From: Bifidobacterium choerinum
Lineage (GTDB): Bacteria; Actinomycetota; Actinomycetes; Actinomycetales; Bifidobacteriaceae
NCBI RefSeq assembly: GCF_000741135.1
Contig: NZ_JGYU01000004.1
Location: forward strand, 1 to 64,000
Reading direction: 5' to 3'
Length of the DNA stretch: 64,000 bases
Shown here: piece after piece, positions 43,976 to 53,208 of the stretch
How positions within the stretch are numbered: position 1 is the stretch's first letter
How the letters are laid out: the number at the start of each line of letters is the position of its first letter
Translations under genes and position numbers: made by a program
The notes under the pieces: generated by a model
Database searches by the model: none
The model's input: the letters and a program-made list of their open reading frames with translations, nothing else
What the model was told of the DNA's origin: nothing

Positions 43976-46900
43976 TCAGTGCGAGCGGCGCTCGCGGTTC
44001 ACCACGAGCAGCACCGCGGCCGCGATGATTGCGACCACCGCGACGACGATGACGATGGCGACCGAGGAACCGGTCGAAGCCATGTCGCTCACCGTGCCGG
44101 CGGCGTTCGTGGAGCCCGTGTCCACATGGTCGTTCGCGCCCGGCTGTCCCGGCTTGCCCGTGTTGCCCGGATTGCCCGGCTGGTCCGGGTTGTCCGGGTT
44201 GTCCGGCTCGACCGGGTCGACGAGCGCCGACTCGGGGCCGAGCACGAGCGCGCTGTTGGCCGGCACGACGACCGAGTCGCCGTCATGCACGGCGATCTTC
44301 GCGCCGGCGACCGACGCGTCGACGCCCTGCACGGCCTCGTCGGCCTGCGCCGCGGCCTCGGGGGCGTGGCGGTAGGTGCGGCCGTTCGAGACGAGCACGC
44401 CGTAGTCGCCGGAGGTGACTCCCGGCAGCGCGACCGCGTCGGCGTTGTTGTTGAGCGCGACGACGTAGGTGCCGCTGTCGTCGGAGATCTCGTAGGCCAC
44501 GACGCCATCGGCGGACTTGAGGACCTTCGAGTTCCTGCCGATCGCGTCGTAGTCGCCGATGCGGAACGCGGCGGTCTTCTTGCGCAGCGCGATGAGGTCG
44601 GCCACGTACTGGGCGTTGTCGCCGTAGGCGGCGTCGTTCAGACGGTCCCAGTCCAGCGCGTTCTTCGAGGCGGCGTTCTTGTAGCTGTTGCCGTCGCCGT
44701 CCTTCGAGCGCAGGAACTCCTGGCCCAGCTGGATCTCGGAGATGCCGTTGGCGAGGAAGATCGACGAGTTCGCGAGCTTCGAGGCGGCCACCTTCTGCGC
44801 AACCTGGCCCTCGTCGAGTTCGGCGTCGGTCTTGGCGCCGAACATCGAGACGTTGAGCTTGTCGTTGAGCGTCAGGTTGTCGTGGATCTCGACGTAGTTG
44901 ACGATCTGGTTCGCGTTGTCGTACTTGACGTTGGCGTTGCCGTTCGTGCAGTACGCGCCGTCGAACTCCTCGCCGTTGCGGCAGCCGAGCATGTTGTTGA
45001 GAATCAGCTTCTCGGCGTCCGCCTTGCCGGTCGCGTAGCCGGTGTCCTCGTCGGAGAACACCGAGCCCTTGAGGCCGTCACGGATCGAGTCGTTGAAGAA
45101 CGCGACCGTCGAGTTGTGCGTGTCGAGCTCGTAGGCGTTCGGCTGGATCGCCATCTTCGACTTGTCCATCGTCGTATTCATGTCCCAGCCCTCGCCGACG
45201 ATGACGATCGACGGGTCGATCGCGTCGAGCGCGGCGCGCACGGCCTTCATCGTGTCGAGGTCATGCAGGCCCATCAGGTCGAAGCGGAAGCCGTCCATGT
45301 TGTATTCCTTCGCCCAGTAGGTGACGGAATCGACGATGTACTTGCGCATCATCGCACGTTCGGACGCCGTGTCGTTGCCGCAGCCGGAGTTGGAGACGAG
45401 CGAGCCGTTCTGGTAGCGGAAGTAGTATCCCGGCACCGTCAGGTTGAACGGGTTCGTGTTCACGTCGCCGACGTGGTTGTAGACGACGTCCATGATCACG
45501 CGCAGACCGTTCTTGTGCAGTCCGTTGACCATCTCCTTGGCTTCGACGATGCGCGTCTTCGGATCGGCCGCGTTCGACGAGTAGGAGCCTTCCGGAACGT
45601 TGTAGTTCTCCGGATCGTAGCCCCAGTTGTAGTTGTTGTCGTCGGTCGGCTTCGTCTCGTCGACGCTCAGATAGTCGTACATCGGCTGGATCTGCACGTG
45701 CGTGACGCCGAGCTCCTTGAGGTAGTCGACGCCGGTCGCCTTGCCCTCGGAGTTCTTCGTGCCGTTCTCGATCATGCCGAGGTACTTGCCGCGGTTGGCT
45801 TCCGAGACGCCGGAGTTGGCGTTGCTCGAGAAGTCGTGCACATGGGTCTCGGCGATGACCGCGTCGGTGTTCTTCGAGAACGGGGCCATGCGCTTGGAGC
45901 CCGCGACCTTCGTCTGCTCGTCGGACAGGACGACGGAGCGGCGGCCGTTGATGACCGATGCGCGCGCATACGGATCCGGAGAGTCGTTCTTCGTGCCGTC
46001 GGCGAAGGAGACGCGGTAGACGTAGGCGGTGCCCGGGGCGACCGTCTCGGTCGCGGACCATACGCCCCTGTCGCCGCGCTTCATCGCGAAGACCTGATCC
46101 TCGGCCGCGTCGGCGGTGTCGGAGGCCTTGAACGTGACGAGCTCGACCTTCGCCGCGGTCGGTGCCCACAGCTTGAACGTGGAGCCGTCCTTGCCGTAGG
46201 TCGCGCCGAGGTCGTCGCCGTCGTAGGCGTATTCCTTGTCGAAGGCGTCGGTGCGCACGACGGATCCGGCGACGGCGTCGGCGGAGCCGAAGCCCTCGAT
46301 CTCGACCGTGTACTTGGCGGTCAGGTCGAGGTCGTCCTTGAGCGTGACCGTGACGACGGTGCCGTCGGTCTTCACGTCGGCGACCGCGAGCTTGTTGCCG
46401 TCGGCGTCGGTCACCGTGACGTCCGATGCCTTGACGTCGGCCGGCTTCGTGAGCTTCGCATCGATCGCGTTCTTCTGCGCGATCTCGGCCGTGGAGATGC
46501 GGGCGCCGAGCGCCGGACGCGCCGTGTAGACGGTCGGGTCGTCCTGCAGGAGCCACACTTCGGCCTTCGCGGTGCCGTCGTTGCTGAAGACGAGCGCGTC
46601 GGCGCTCATCTTGATGTCGCCGTCGGAGCCGTCCTTCTTCTTCCACTCGTCGACGCCGTAGCGGCGCAGCAGGCCGAAGTCGGACTCGCCGTTCGCGGCC
46701 TGGTAGGTGTAGTTGGAGAAGGAGGCCTTGGCCAGCTCGCCCCAGTCGTCATGGCTCGTGAACTTCGCGGCGGAACCGTTGCTGTTCGAGTTCCACATCC
46801 ACAGATCCCACTGCGGGACCTTCGTCTCGGTGTCGCCCGCGTTGAAGTACAGGCCGTCGTTGCGCATGTAGTGGACGGTGACGTCGACCTTGTCCGCCTT

Positions 46901-49174
46901 GCACTTGTAGTCGGCCGGAGCCTCGGTGAGCGTCGCGTCCGCGTCGCCGGTGCCGTCGACCCACACCTCGACGGTGCCGGTCTTGCTCACGGTGACGTTG
47001 CGGTCGCCGCCGAACTTGTTCCAGTCCTCGGTCGTGATGATGAAGCCGAGGTCCTCGAACTTGCCGTCGAAGGTGAGGTCCGCGACCTTGCCGTAGCAGT
47101 CCTCGCCGGTGAACGGATGGTTCACGGCCTTCATGTCGGCGCCGGCGGTGTCCTTGCCCCAGACGTAGACGCCGCGGTTCGCGGTGGCCTCATCGGCCGC
47201 CGGCTTGTAATGCACGACGAGACGGGTCTGCGCGCCGATCGCCTCCGGGTTGCCTACGCTGAGCGCGCCGTTCTCGACGCCGACCTGCGTGATGCCCTTG
47301 GCGATCAGGTAGTTCTTGCCGCCGTTGCTGTCCCAGTCGTTGGCGCCGTCGTTGAAGCAGATCTGGTGCTCCTCGCCCTTGGTGTCGATCGTCTTCTTGT
47401 AGTAGCCCTGCGCGTCCGGCCCTTCCATCTCCTCGCCGGGGACGGCCGTCCAGTCGCTGCCGGCGCCATGGTGCACGAAGACCTTGTCCCACTTGTTGGT
47501 CGGCTTGTACCAGATGGTCGTCGTCTGGTCGTCCGGCTTGACGGTGGTGTCCGGGATCACGACGTCCGGGGTGCTCGGGTCGACGGCCACGTCGGAGGCC
47601 GGATGCGTCGCCTTCGTGGCGCCGCCGTAGATCGCGACGGCCTGCATCGCAGGCACCGTCGTCTTGACCTTGCCGCCGGAGACGGTCACCGTCTTCGAGC
47701 AGTCCTGCACGGCGTAGACGTCGCAGTACTCGCCGTCGGGCATCGAGGTCGCGTATTCGGCGTCCTTGTCCTCGGTCGAGTTGTTGATCGCGACGAAGCC
47801 CTTGTCGCCGCGCGAGAACGCGATGTTGTTGGCGCCGTCGTCCTGCCAGCCGGAGACCGACGTGCCGTCGACGTAGTTGTGGAAGGCGATCATGCCGCGC
47901 GTCGTCGTCCAACGCTGCTGGCAGTTCCAGTCGCCGTCCTTCGTCGAGCACGCCTGGTCGAAGTCGACGTCCGGCACCGAGGTCTCCGTCGCGCCAGGGG
48001 CGCCGGCAGCGTCGTCGTCGTACTTGTAGTCCGACAGCAGACGCGGCGTGCCGTAGTCATAGGCGAGCATGAATGCGTTCGCGAGCGCGTACATCGAATC
48101 GTTCTTGTACGTGATCGCACCGTCGTTGCGGGCCGTGTCCCAGTTCGTCACGAAGACGTTCGCGTCCTTGGACGCAATCGCGTTCGGATTCGACGACAGG
48201 TCGCCGATGCGCGTCGAGAGGTCCTTGAGTTCGGCGATCTTGCCCTTGAACTTCGCGTTGAGGTCCGACTTGTAGTCGAACTGCGTCACGGTGCCGGTCT
48301 CCAGGTAATTGCGCGGCTGGATGCCGGGCGCTTCGCTCGCATTGCCGATGACTTCCTGGATCCAGTAGATGTCGTTGGCGTTCTTGCCGACCTTCTGGGC
48401 CATCTTGTCTTTGATGCCCTTGATGTCCTCGTTGTTGATGTGCTTGACGGCGTCCATGCGGAAGCCCTTGACGCCCATCTTGTAGAGCTTGGCGAGATAG
48501 TCGGACTGGATGTCCTGCACCTTCTCGCTCGACGTGTCGAAGTCCCACATCGAGTTCAGGCGGCCTTCCTGCACCTCCTGCTGGTTCTTGTAATCGGAGA
48601 TGCTTGCGCCGTTGTTGTAGTCATGGAAGTCGGCGGCGGTCACACCTTGCGGATATTGGCCGTTTTCGCCGGTGAAGCCCGGATAGTCGCCGGTCAAGCC
48701 GTTGTACTTCGTGCCCGCCACACCGGTCTGCTCGCCTGCAGCGACATCCAAACCGGTCGTCTGGTTGAGCACGACGTCGGCGATGATGCCGACGCCCGCG
48801 GCATCACATGTCGTGATCATGTTCTTGAACTCGGCTTCGGTGCCGAGCTTCGAATCGAGCCTGTAGCTCACCGGCTGGTAGCTCGTCCACCATTCGGTGC
48901 CCTGGATCGACTCCTGCGGCGGCGAGACCTCGACGTACTTGACGCCCTGCGGTCCGTACGTGTTCGTGCACTCCTTCGCGATCGACTTCCAGGTCTGCTG
49001 GAACGCGATGACCTGCACGTCGGTCGCGGCGGGAAGCGCCGTGCTCCCCGTGTCGGCAGGAGCGGCGTTGGCCGCCATCGGCACCGTGAGCAACGCACCC
49101 GAGCAGGCCAAGGCGAAGGCCACGCCCATCCCGGTCGTGCGGCGCATCGCAGTGCGGAACTGCTGATTCACCAT
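43976..49174 (-). CDS. apuB: Cell-surface amylopullulanase (alpha-amylase plus type I pullulanase)
   Basis: A 1732-residue secreted enzyme for starch, glycogen and pullulan. In order: signal peptide (1-34, ending AANA); GH13 alpha-amylase (about 45-430; DVVLNQTTG, GFRMDAVKH); amylase C domain; CBM25-like module (about 550-640, WYKPTNKWDKVFVHHG); two CBM41/PUD modules (about 650-760 and 765-870); N-terminal Ig-like and CBM48 domains (to about 1090); type I pullulanase (about 1110-1560) with YNWGYDP, DVVYNHVGDV, GFRFDLMG, GEGWDM and YVEIHDN. The tail MASTGSS, hydrophobic segment, NRERRSH looks like a wall or membrane anchor. The pullulanase half keeps all canonical catalytic residues, whereas the amylase half has Gln and Trp in place of two usual histidines. 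The ATG at 49174 was chosen with GGA six bases upstream. Architecture matches ApuB of Bifidobacterium breve. Confidence 0.93.
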   Translation of the reverse strand: MVNQQFRTAMRRTTGMGVAFALACSGALLTVPMAANAAPADTGSTALPAATDVQVIAFQQTWKSIAKECTNTYGPQGVKYVEVSPPQESIQGTEWWTSYQPVSYRLDSKLGTEAEFKNMITTCDAAGVGIIADVVLNQTTGLDVAAGEQTGVAGTKYNGLTGDYPGFTGENGQYPQGVTAADFHDYNNGASISDYKNQQEVQEGRLNSMWDFDTSSEKVQDIQSDYLAKLYKMGVKGFRMDAVKHINNEDIKGIKDKMAQKVGKNANDIYWIQEVIGNASEAPGIQPRNYLETGTVTQFDYKSDLNAKFKGKIAELKDLSTRIGDLSSNPNAIASKDANVFVTNWDTARNDGAITYKNDSMYALANAFMLAYDYGTPRLLSDYKYDDDAAGAPGATETSVPDVDFDQACSTKDGDWNCQQRWTTTRGMIAFHNYVDGTSVSGWQDDGANNIAFSRGDKGFVAINNSTEDKDAEYATSMPDGEYCDVYAVQDCSKTVTVSGGKVKTTVPAMQAVAIYGGATKATHPASDVAVDPSTPDVVIPDTTVKPDDQTTTIWYKPTNKWDKVFVHHGAGSDWTAVPGEEMEGPDAQGYYKKTIDTKGEEHQICFNDGANDWDSNGGKNYLIAKGITQVGVENGALSVGNPEAIGAQTRLVVHYKPAADEATANRGVYVWGKDTAGADMKAVNHPFTGEDCYGKVADLTFDGKFEDLGFIITTEDWNKFGGDRNVTVSKTGTVEVWVDGTGDADATLTEAPADYKCKADKVDVTVHYMRNDGLYFNAGDTETKVPQWDLWMWNSNSNGSAAKFTSHDDWGELAKASFSNYTYQAANGESDFGLLRRYGVDEWKKKDGSDGDIKMSADALVFSNDGTAKAEVWLLQDDPTVYTARPALGARISTAEIAQKNAIDAKLTKPADVKASDVTVTDADGNKLAVADVKTDGTVVTVTLKDDLDLTAKYTVEIEGFGSADAVAGSVVRTDAFDKEYAYDGDDLGATYGKDGSTFKLWAPTAAKVELVTFKASDTADAAEDQVFAMKRGDRGVWSATETVAPGTAYVYRVSFADGTKNDSPDPYARASVINGRRSVVLSDEQTKVAGSKRMAPFSKNTDAVIAETHVHDFSSNANSGVSEANRGKYLGMIENGTKNSEGKATGVDYLKELGVTHVQIQPMYDYLSVDETKPTDDNNYNWGYDPENYNVPEGSYSSNAADPKTRIVEAKEMVNGLHKNGLRVIMDVVYNHVGDVNTNPFNLTVPGYYFRYQNGSLVSNSGCGNDTASERAMMRKYIVDSVTYWAKEYNMDGFRFDLMGLHDLDTMKAVRAALDAIDPSIVIVGEGWDMNTTMDKSKMAIQPNAYELDTHNSTVAFFNDSIRDGLKGSVFSDEDTGYATGKADAEKLILNNMLGCRNGEEFDGAYCTNGNANVKYDNANQIVNYVEIHDNLTLNDKLNVSMFGAKTDAELDEGQVAQKVAASKLANSSIFLANGISEIQLGQEFLRSKDGDGNSYKNAASKNALDWDRLNDAAYGDNAQYVADLIALRKKTAAFRIGDYDAIGRNSKVLKSADGVVAYEISDDSGTYVVALNNNADAVALPGVTSGDYGVLVSNGRTYRHAPEAAAQADEAVQGVDASVAGAKIAVHDGDSVVVPANSALVLGPESALVDPVEPDNPDNPDQPGNPGNTGKPGQPGANDHVDTGSTNAAGTVSDMASTGSSVAIVIVVAVVAIIAAAVLLVVNRERRSH

Positions 49175-49499
49175 ATGTTTTCCATTTCTCTTTTTCCCTG
49201 GCCGGAGGGCTTCGGCGTAGGCATCGCGATGCCGACGTCCCACCCATCCGGTTTGCCAATGTATGCCCGACCCCGCTCGCATGTCATGCAAGGATTTCCG
49301 GGGCGTTCGTCAACGAACCGTGCATACGTTTGCAGTGAAATCAACCTTCATCATACCTCAGCCTTGAGCAAAAATCCACCGCGCTGCGCATGCATGGACG
49401 ATACGCGTCCGCCGCGCCCCTCCCCCACTGGAATCTTGCCACGCGACCAGTACGCTTTCGCCGGCCTACCGTCGCCGCCGCGCACGCGGCGGCGACGTC
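49175..49499. promoter_or_regulatory. apuB upstream region with two adjacent operator-like dyads
   Basis: The 325-bp region between apuB and the membrane-protein pair holds two dyads: GTTCGTCAACGAAC (49305-49318, perfect 6-bp arms) and TGCATACGTTTGCA (49321-49334, LacI-type). On the minus strand TTGACG (49313-49308) could be a -35 element overlapping the first dyad. Otherwise only an AT-richer leader and the ribosome binding site are seen. Confidence 0.5.
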
Positions 49500-50288
49500 C
49501 TAACCGACGAACGCCCTGTTGTACGCCCCGCAGGACACCTCATCCACATACCGCACCTGCTGGCAGAACATCACGAAGTGCTTATTGATCACATATTGGT
49601 CGAGACCCACCGCCATCTCCATCTCCTCGACGAAGGCGGCCTCCCCCTTGGTATAGCCGATCTGATCGGCAAAGCAGGCGAAGGCCTCGGAGGTCCACGG
49701 TTCATCCGCTTCCGAAACGGTGCCCTCGACTCCCCTCCACACGTTCACACCGTTGTTCCATAATTCAATCGGCGGCGAATCGGGGTATGCGCCGCAATGC
49801 ATGGAATATGCCTGCGCCAGCGGAATGGACGCGTCCGGATGCGGCCGGTTGACCACACGTGCCAGCAGTATGATGACGACGATCGCCGCCGCCACGAGCA
49901 CCCAGATACGTTGGTTCGTCCGGGCAGCCGCCATGGAACGCCTCACGGTCGCCTGCGACGGGGAACGCCTGGAGACGGAATTGGCCGCCAACATGCTGTC
50001 GACGTCCACCCCCTGGAACATGCACGGCAATACGTAACCGTCCTCACCGTCGATATGCACACCCCAGGGGTCGTCGCGAATCCAGACGTCCTCGTGCACA
50101 GCCGACAGGACACCCGCCCCACGCCGCCTCCCGTGCAACACGCGTACACGAAACGCCGGTACGCCATCGTGCGCGACGCCTCCGGTCAGCACCGGATCGG
50201 TCGAGACATCCACGACGATGCCAAGCACATCCAGACCGGCGCCGTCGACGATCACGATATCGCCCAATCTCATGGTTCTGCGCGTCAT
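49500..50288 (-). CDS. Unknown single-pass membrane protein, paralogue of the next gene
   Basis: A 262-residue protein with a cytoplasmic N-terminal domain (about residues 6-105) carrying [26 protein letters not shown] and [17 protein letters not shown]. One transmembrane segment (about 125-146) and an extracellular domain of about 115 residues with four cysteines (starting [10 protein letters not shown]) follow. GGAGG precedes the ATG at 50288. The N-terminal domain is clearly shared with the product of the gene 14 bp upstream, which is read in the same direction, so the two form an operon. The beta-rich pattern of the N-terminal domain could be an SH3- or tudor-like fold, but I recognise no named family and no function can be given. 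Confidence 0.75.
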
Positions 50289-50302
50289 CCGCCGTCCTCC
50301 AT

Positions 50303-51802
50303 TCAGGTCAGTCGCGAGTAGAACACCGTATCGTTGGAGATGCTGCCGGGCTGCGTTTTGCCGTACGGCTTGATGATGAGGTACGCCACCTGCGCCGGTG
50401 GATTGGACTCATCGAGGCCGTCGACGGGCAATGTGTTATCGGGTCCCACACGTACCAGCCCCAACGGTTCCCGCACCATGACGATGCCGGCGGAACCGGG
50501 TGCGCCGGTCGTTTGGTCGTACGTCGGCTTACGCACCGTCTGCCCGTCGCACGGGGTGTCGTCGGGCTGGGTGCTGCAGTCGATGCGGTAGGTGTATTCG
50601 GTGACCATGCGCAATTGCTGCCTGAGCGTTTCCGGTTCCTGCACATCTTGATAGTTGGGGGCCATCAGCGTCGACGTCTGTCCGTCCGGCAGCGGATTCG
50701 CATCCCCCATCCGCGCGGTGTCCAGCGCAAGAGGCCAGCGTTGTCCCTCGACCTGCGGAGTGATGACTACGCAGGTGACGCCGTCCTTCAGGCACCATCT
50801 GCCGCGGACGTTGTCCGGATCGAATTCATCGGTCCACGAGCTGACCTCCCCGGAATTATCGGATGTCGTCGTCGACGCATCCGCAGGCATCGGCTCATTC
50901 GACGCCTGCCCATCCGGAGAGGTGCCATCGCTTGACCCGTTCTCGCCGAATGATCCATCCGCACTGCGAACGTCGCACATGATGCGACCGTCGAAATCGA
51001 TGCCGCACCGGACTTCGATCCCCATCACCGACTGCCAGGGCAACGAGACCAACTGCCCGGGATTCGTCACGAGGTTCCCAATGGAGGCGTCAATCAGCAC
51101 CCGCCATAGCGTTACCTCATTGGCACCCGTGTCCTCCTCCCCCATTGACTCAAGCATGCACCCCAACGTCGCCGAATCCAACCCATCGGCGCTTGGGGCA
51201 ACCGTTGCGTATTGCACGCCAAGCCCTGTGCTGATCGTCTGCAGCCCTCCGCATCTCCTCAAGAGCTTCAACGCATATGAGTCAGCGTCGCCGACGAGAC
51301 CATCCAGCCGCTCCTGACGCTGCCGTTCGGCTGCTTGCTTCCGATGATGCTTCGCCAGAACCCCTGCACCCATCACAATCGCAACGACGCACACGACCGC
51401 GACGATCCACCGTATGACGGCGCCGCGCCGCCTCCTCCGGCCCAAGGCCCGCTCCTCATCAGGAGTCATGCCCCTGCGTTCCACGCCGGCTTTCGCCAGC
51501 AACCTTGCCACACTCTCTCCTTGATAGGATTCCGGCAGCGCATATCCGTCCTCGCCGTCGACGTGCACCCGCCATGGATCGTCATCGACCCAGATCTGCG
51601 CCCCCGTCGGCATAGACGCCCCATCGGCACGACGGACGCCACGCAGTACGCGTATTCCGTATGCCCAGCGGCCTTTGGACGCATCCCCCACCCCGCCGGT
51701 CTTCTCGCCATCTCCGGAAATCTCCGTGACGATACCGAGCGCGTTGACGTCACTCGTGTCGACGACGACGATATCGCCGACCTCCATGTTCCTACATGCC
51801 AT
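50303..51802 (-). CDS. Unknown single-pass membrane protein with a large extracellular part
   Basis: A 499-residue protein. The N-terminal domain (about residues 5-105: [43 protein letters not shown]) is paralogous to that of the downstream gene. An Arg-rich stretch (RRRRRG) precedes one transmembrane segment (about 128-149). The extracellular part has several cysteines, a Ser/Thr/Gly-rich low-complexity linker near residues 280-315, and a beta-rich C-terminal region (about 320-499). GGAGG lies before two tandem ATGs; I used 51802. The upstream region holds an AT-rich dyad (51820-51847). The function is unknown; a role in sensing or envelope biology is only a guess from topology. Confidence 0.75.
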
Positions 51803-51813
51803 CATCCGCCTCC

Positions 51814-51847
51814 ATCGTTTTATCTTTTATACAAGATAGAAAGATAA
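51814..51847. repeat. AT-rich repeat element with internal dyad, copy 1
   Basis: ATCGTTTTATCTTTTATACAAG (split as 51814-51827 and onward to 51835) is matched at 21 of 22 positions by 52442-52463. The same stretch contains inverted arms TTATCTTT (51820-51827) and AAAGATAA (51840-51847), 12 bp apart. It lies 12 bp upstream of the 499-residue membrane protein gene and is strikingly AT-rich for this genome. Confidence 0.7.
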
Positions 51848-51936
51848 TGCAAGCATAGATTCCACACCGCCGCCCAGTCAACTCGGCACGCGGATCGCGC
51901 AGCGCTCCGGCGCGCCCGAATGTTGCTCCATCTTGG

Positions 51937-51946
51937 TAGAAAGATA
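51937..51946. repeat. Partial copy of the AT-rich element
   Basis: TAGAAAGATA repeats the right half of the first element (51837-51846) and is followed by further A/T (to 51957). It lies 29 bp upstream of the 140-residue gene, where it may form part of the promoter. Confidence 0.45.
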
Positions 51947-51974
51947 TTAAAGTATTTCGCACGGAAGGACGCTA

Positions 51975-52397
51975 ATGGCCGAAGTCGTCACGATGAAGAT
52001 CGGGCCGAGGAAGATCCTGGACTACGACGAATACGACCCCGACGACCAGCCGATCACCGCCATCGGCTGGGAGCCGGGCCTCACCCAGGAGGAGGTCTGG
52101 AGCTGCAGCGCCGGATGGTGGAAGCTCGAGCCGGGACGCGCGGTGCGCTGCGACATCGGCATCGTCCTCAATCCGGACAACGTCGTCGTCTGCGTCGCCA
52201 AGATCAAAGGCATCGTCAAGCGCGAGGACATGCGCATGTGGTTCCTCGGCGACCTCGCCGGCGAACGCTACGACCCATGGATCGGCAAGACGCTCGAACG
52301 CAACGACTCGAAGAACCCGATCGCCTATTTCGATGAACGCGCGATCATCCCTCCCGAGGCCGTCACCGGCGAGACGGCCACACTCAACAGCCGATAG
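51975..52397 (+). CDS. Unknown 140-residue protein
   Basis: A soluble, mildly acidic 140-residue protein without signal peptide or membrane segment. Several tryptophans (GWEPGLT, CSAGWWKLEPG, MWFLGD, DPWIGK) and beta-strand patterns (CDIGIVLN, VVVCVAKIKGIV) suggest a compact, possibly PUA- or EVE-like nucleic-acid or ligand-binding fold. This is inference only. AAGGA precedes the ATG at 51975. It is the first of three rightward genes that end with a GIY-YIG protein, and is divergent from the membrane-protein pair. Confidence 0.75.
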   Translation: MAEVVTMKIGPRKILDYDEYDPDDQPITAIGWEPGLTQEEVWSCSAGWWKLEPGRAVRCDIGIVLNPDNVVVCVAKIKGIVKREDMRMWFLGDLAGERYDPWIGKTLERNDSKNPIAYFDERAIIPPEAVTGETATLNSR

Positions 52398-52441
52398 AAG
52401 GCGGCCCCACCGCCCGGGACACGCAATGAGGCGCGCCCGTT

Positions 52442-52463
52442 ATCGTTTTATCTTTTATATAAG
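52442..52463. repeat. AT-rich repeat element, copy 2
   Basis: ATCGTTTTATCTTTTATATAAG differs at one base from 51814-51835. It lies 44 bp upstream of the 217-residue gene. TTATCATGATA follows and extends the AT-rich tract to 52475. Confidence 0.7.
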
Positions 52464-52507
52464 TTATCATGATATGAAGTTAATGTCGCGCATCGAAGAA
52501 GGCACCT

Positions 52508-53161
52508 ATGACCACGCTTGGGTTCCGTTATCGCATTCGCCAGAACACCGGTGTTCCGCGCCCAATACGCGCGAACGATCTCGAACAGGCGGTCGCCGGA
52601 TGGCTGTCCGCGCTCGCCTGGTCGGATTGGACGGTCACGTCGCCGTCGAAGGACATGAACGGGACGGCCTCCGTACCGTTCATGTCCATCGCGCGGCTGC
52701 AGCCCGCCGGCATGCCGGACGGCGACTTCCGCGAGCTGAACATCATGGCCTCCGACGGCAAGCCGTTCTACCGGGAGCTCATCGACGACGAACACGGAAC
52801 CAACATCTACGACGAGGCGATAGACCGGTTATGGCAGACCGTGCAGCTGCTCGAGGCCGCAACCGTCGCCGCCCGCAGCCGCACGGTCCTCATCGATATC
52901 GTCGACGGCGCCATCGCCTTCGACGGCGGCACCCGCAAGCCGTTCCCCTCGCTGTGCCTTGACCGGATTCCGCGGCTGCCCGATTCCCTGTCCTCGTTCC
53001 GGCGCCATCGGCGGCCGGTCCAGCCCGCGGACCTCATGCTGTTCGAGACCTCGAGCTTCACGGTCGACGAGGACTGGTTCACGATGATGCTCCACGGGGC
53101 TGCCTCGCTGGAGGAGGCATGGCGCCGCACCTGCCGTCCGCCGCAGGACGGCAGGCGGTGA
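52508..53161 (+). CDS. Unknown 217-residue protein
   Basis: A 217-residue soluble protein. No signal peptide or membrane segment is seen. A central region (about residues 80-150: FRELNIMASDGKPFYRELIDD, then TVLIDIVDGAIAFDGGTRKP) looks alpha/beta, and the C-terminus is Arg-rich. AGAAGG precedes the ATG at 52508. The next gene, for a GIY-YIG protein, starts 47 bp downstream with its own ribosome binding site, so they are probably co-transcribed. I recognise no family. Confidence 0.7.
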   Translation: MTTLGFRYRIRQNTGVPRPIRANDLEQAVAGWLSALAWSDWTVTSPSKDMNGTASVPFMSIARLQPAGMPDGDFRELNIMASDGKPFYRELIDDEHGTNIYDEAIDRLWQTVQLLEAATVAARSRTVLIDIVDGAIAFDGGTRKPFPSLCLDRIPRLPDSLSSFRRHRRPVQPADLMLFETSSFTVDEDWFTMMLHGAASLEEAWRRTCRPPQDGRR

Positions 53162-53208
53162 ATCCCGCAGGCGGCGACGGGCCGCACGACGACAGAAAGG
53201 AAGACATC

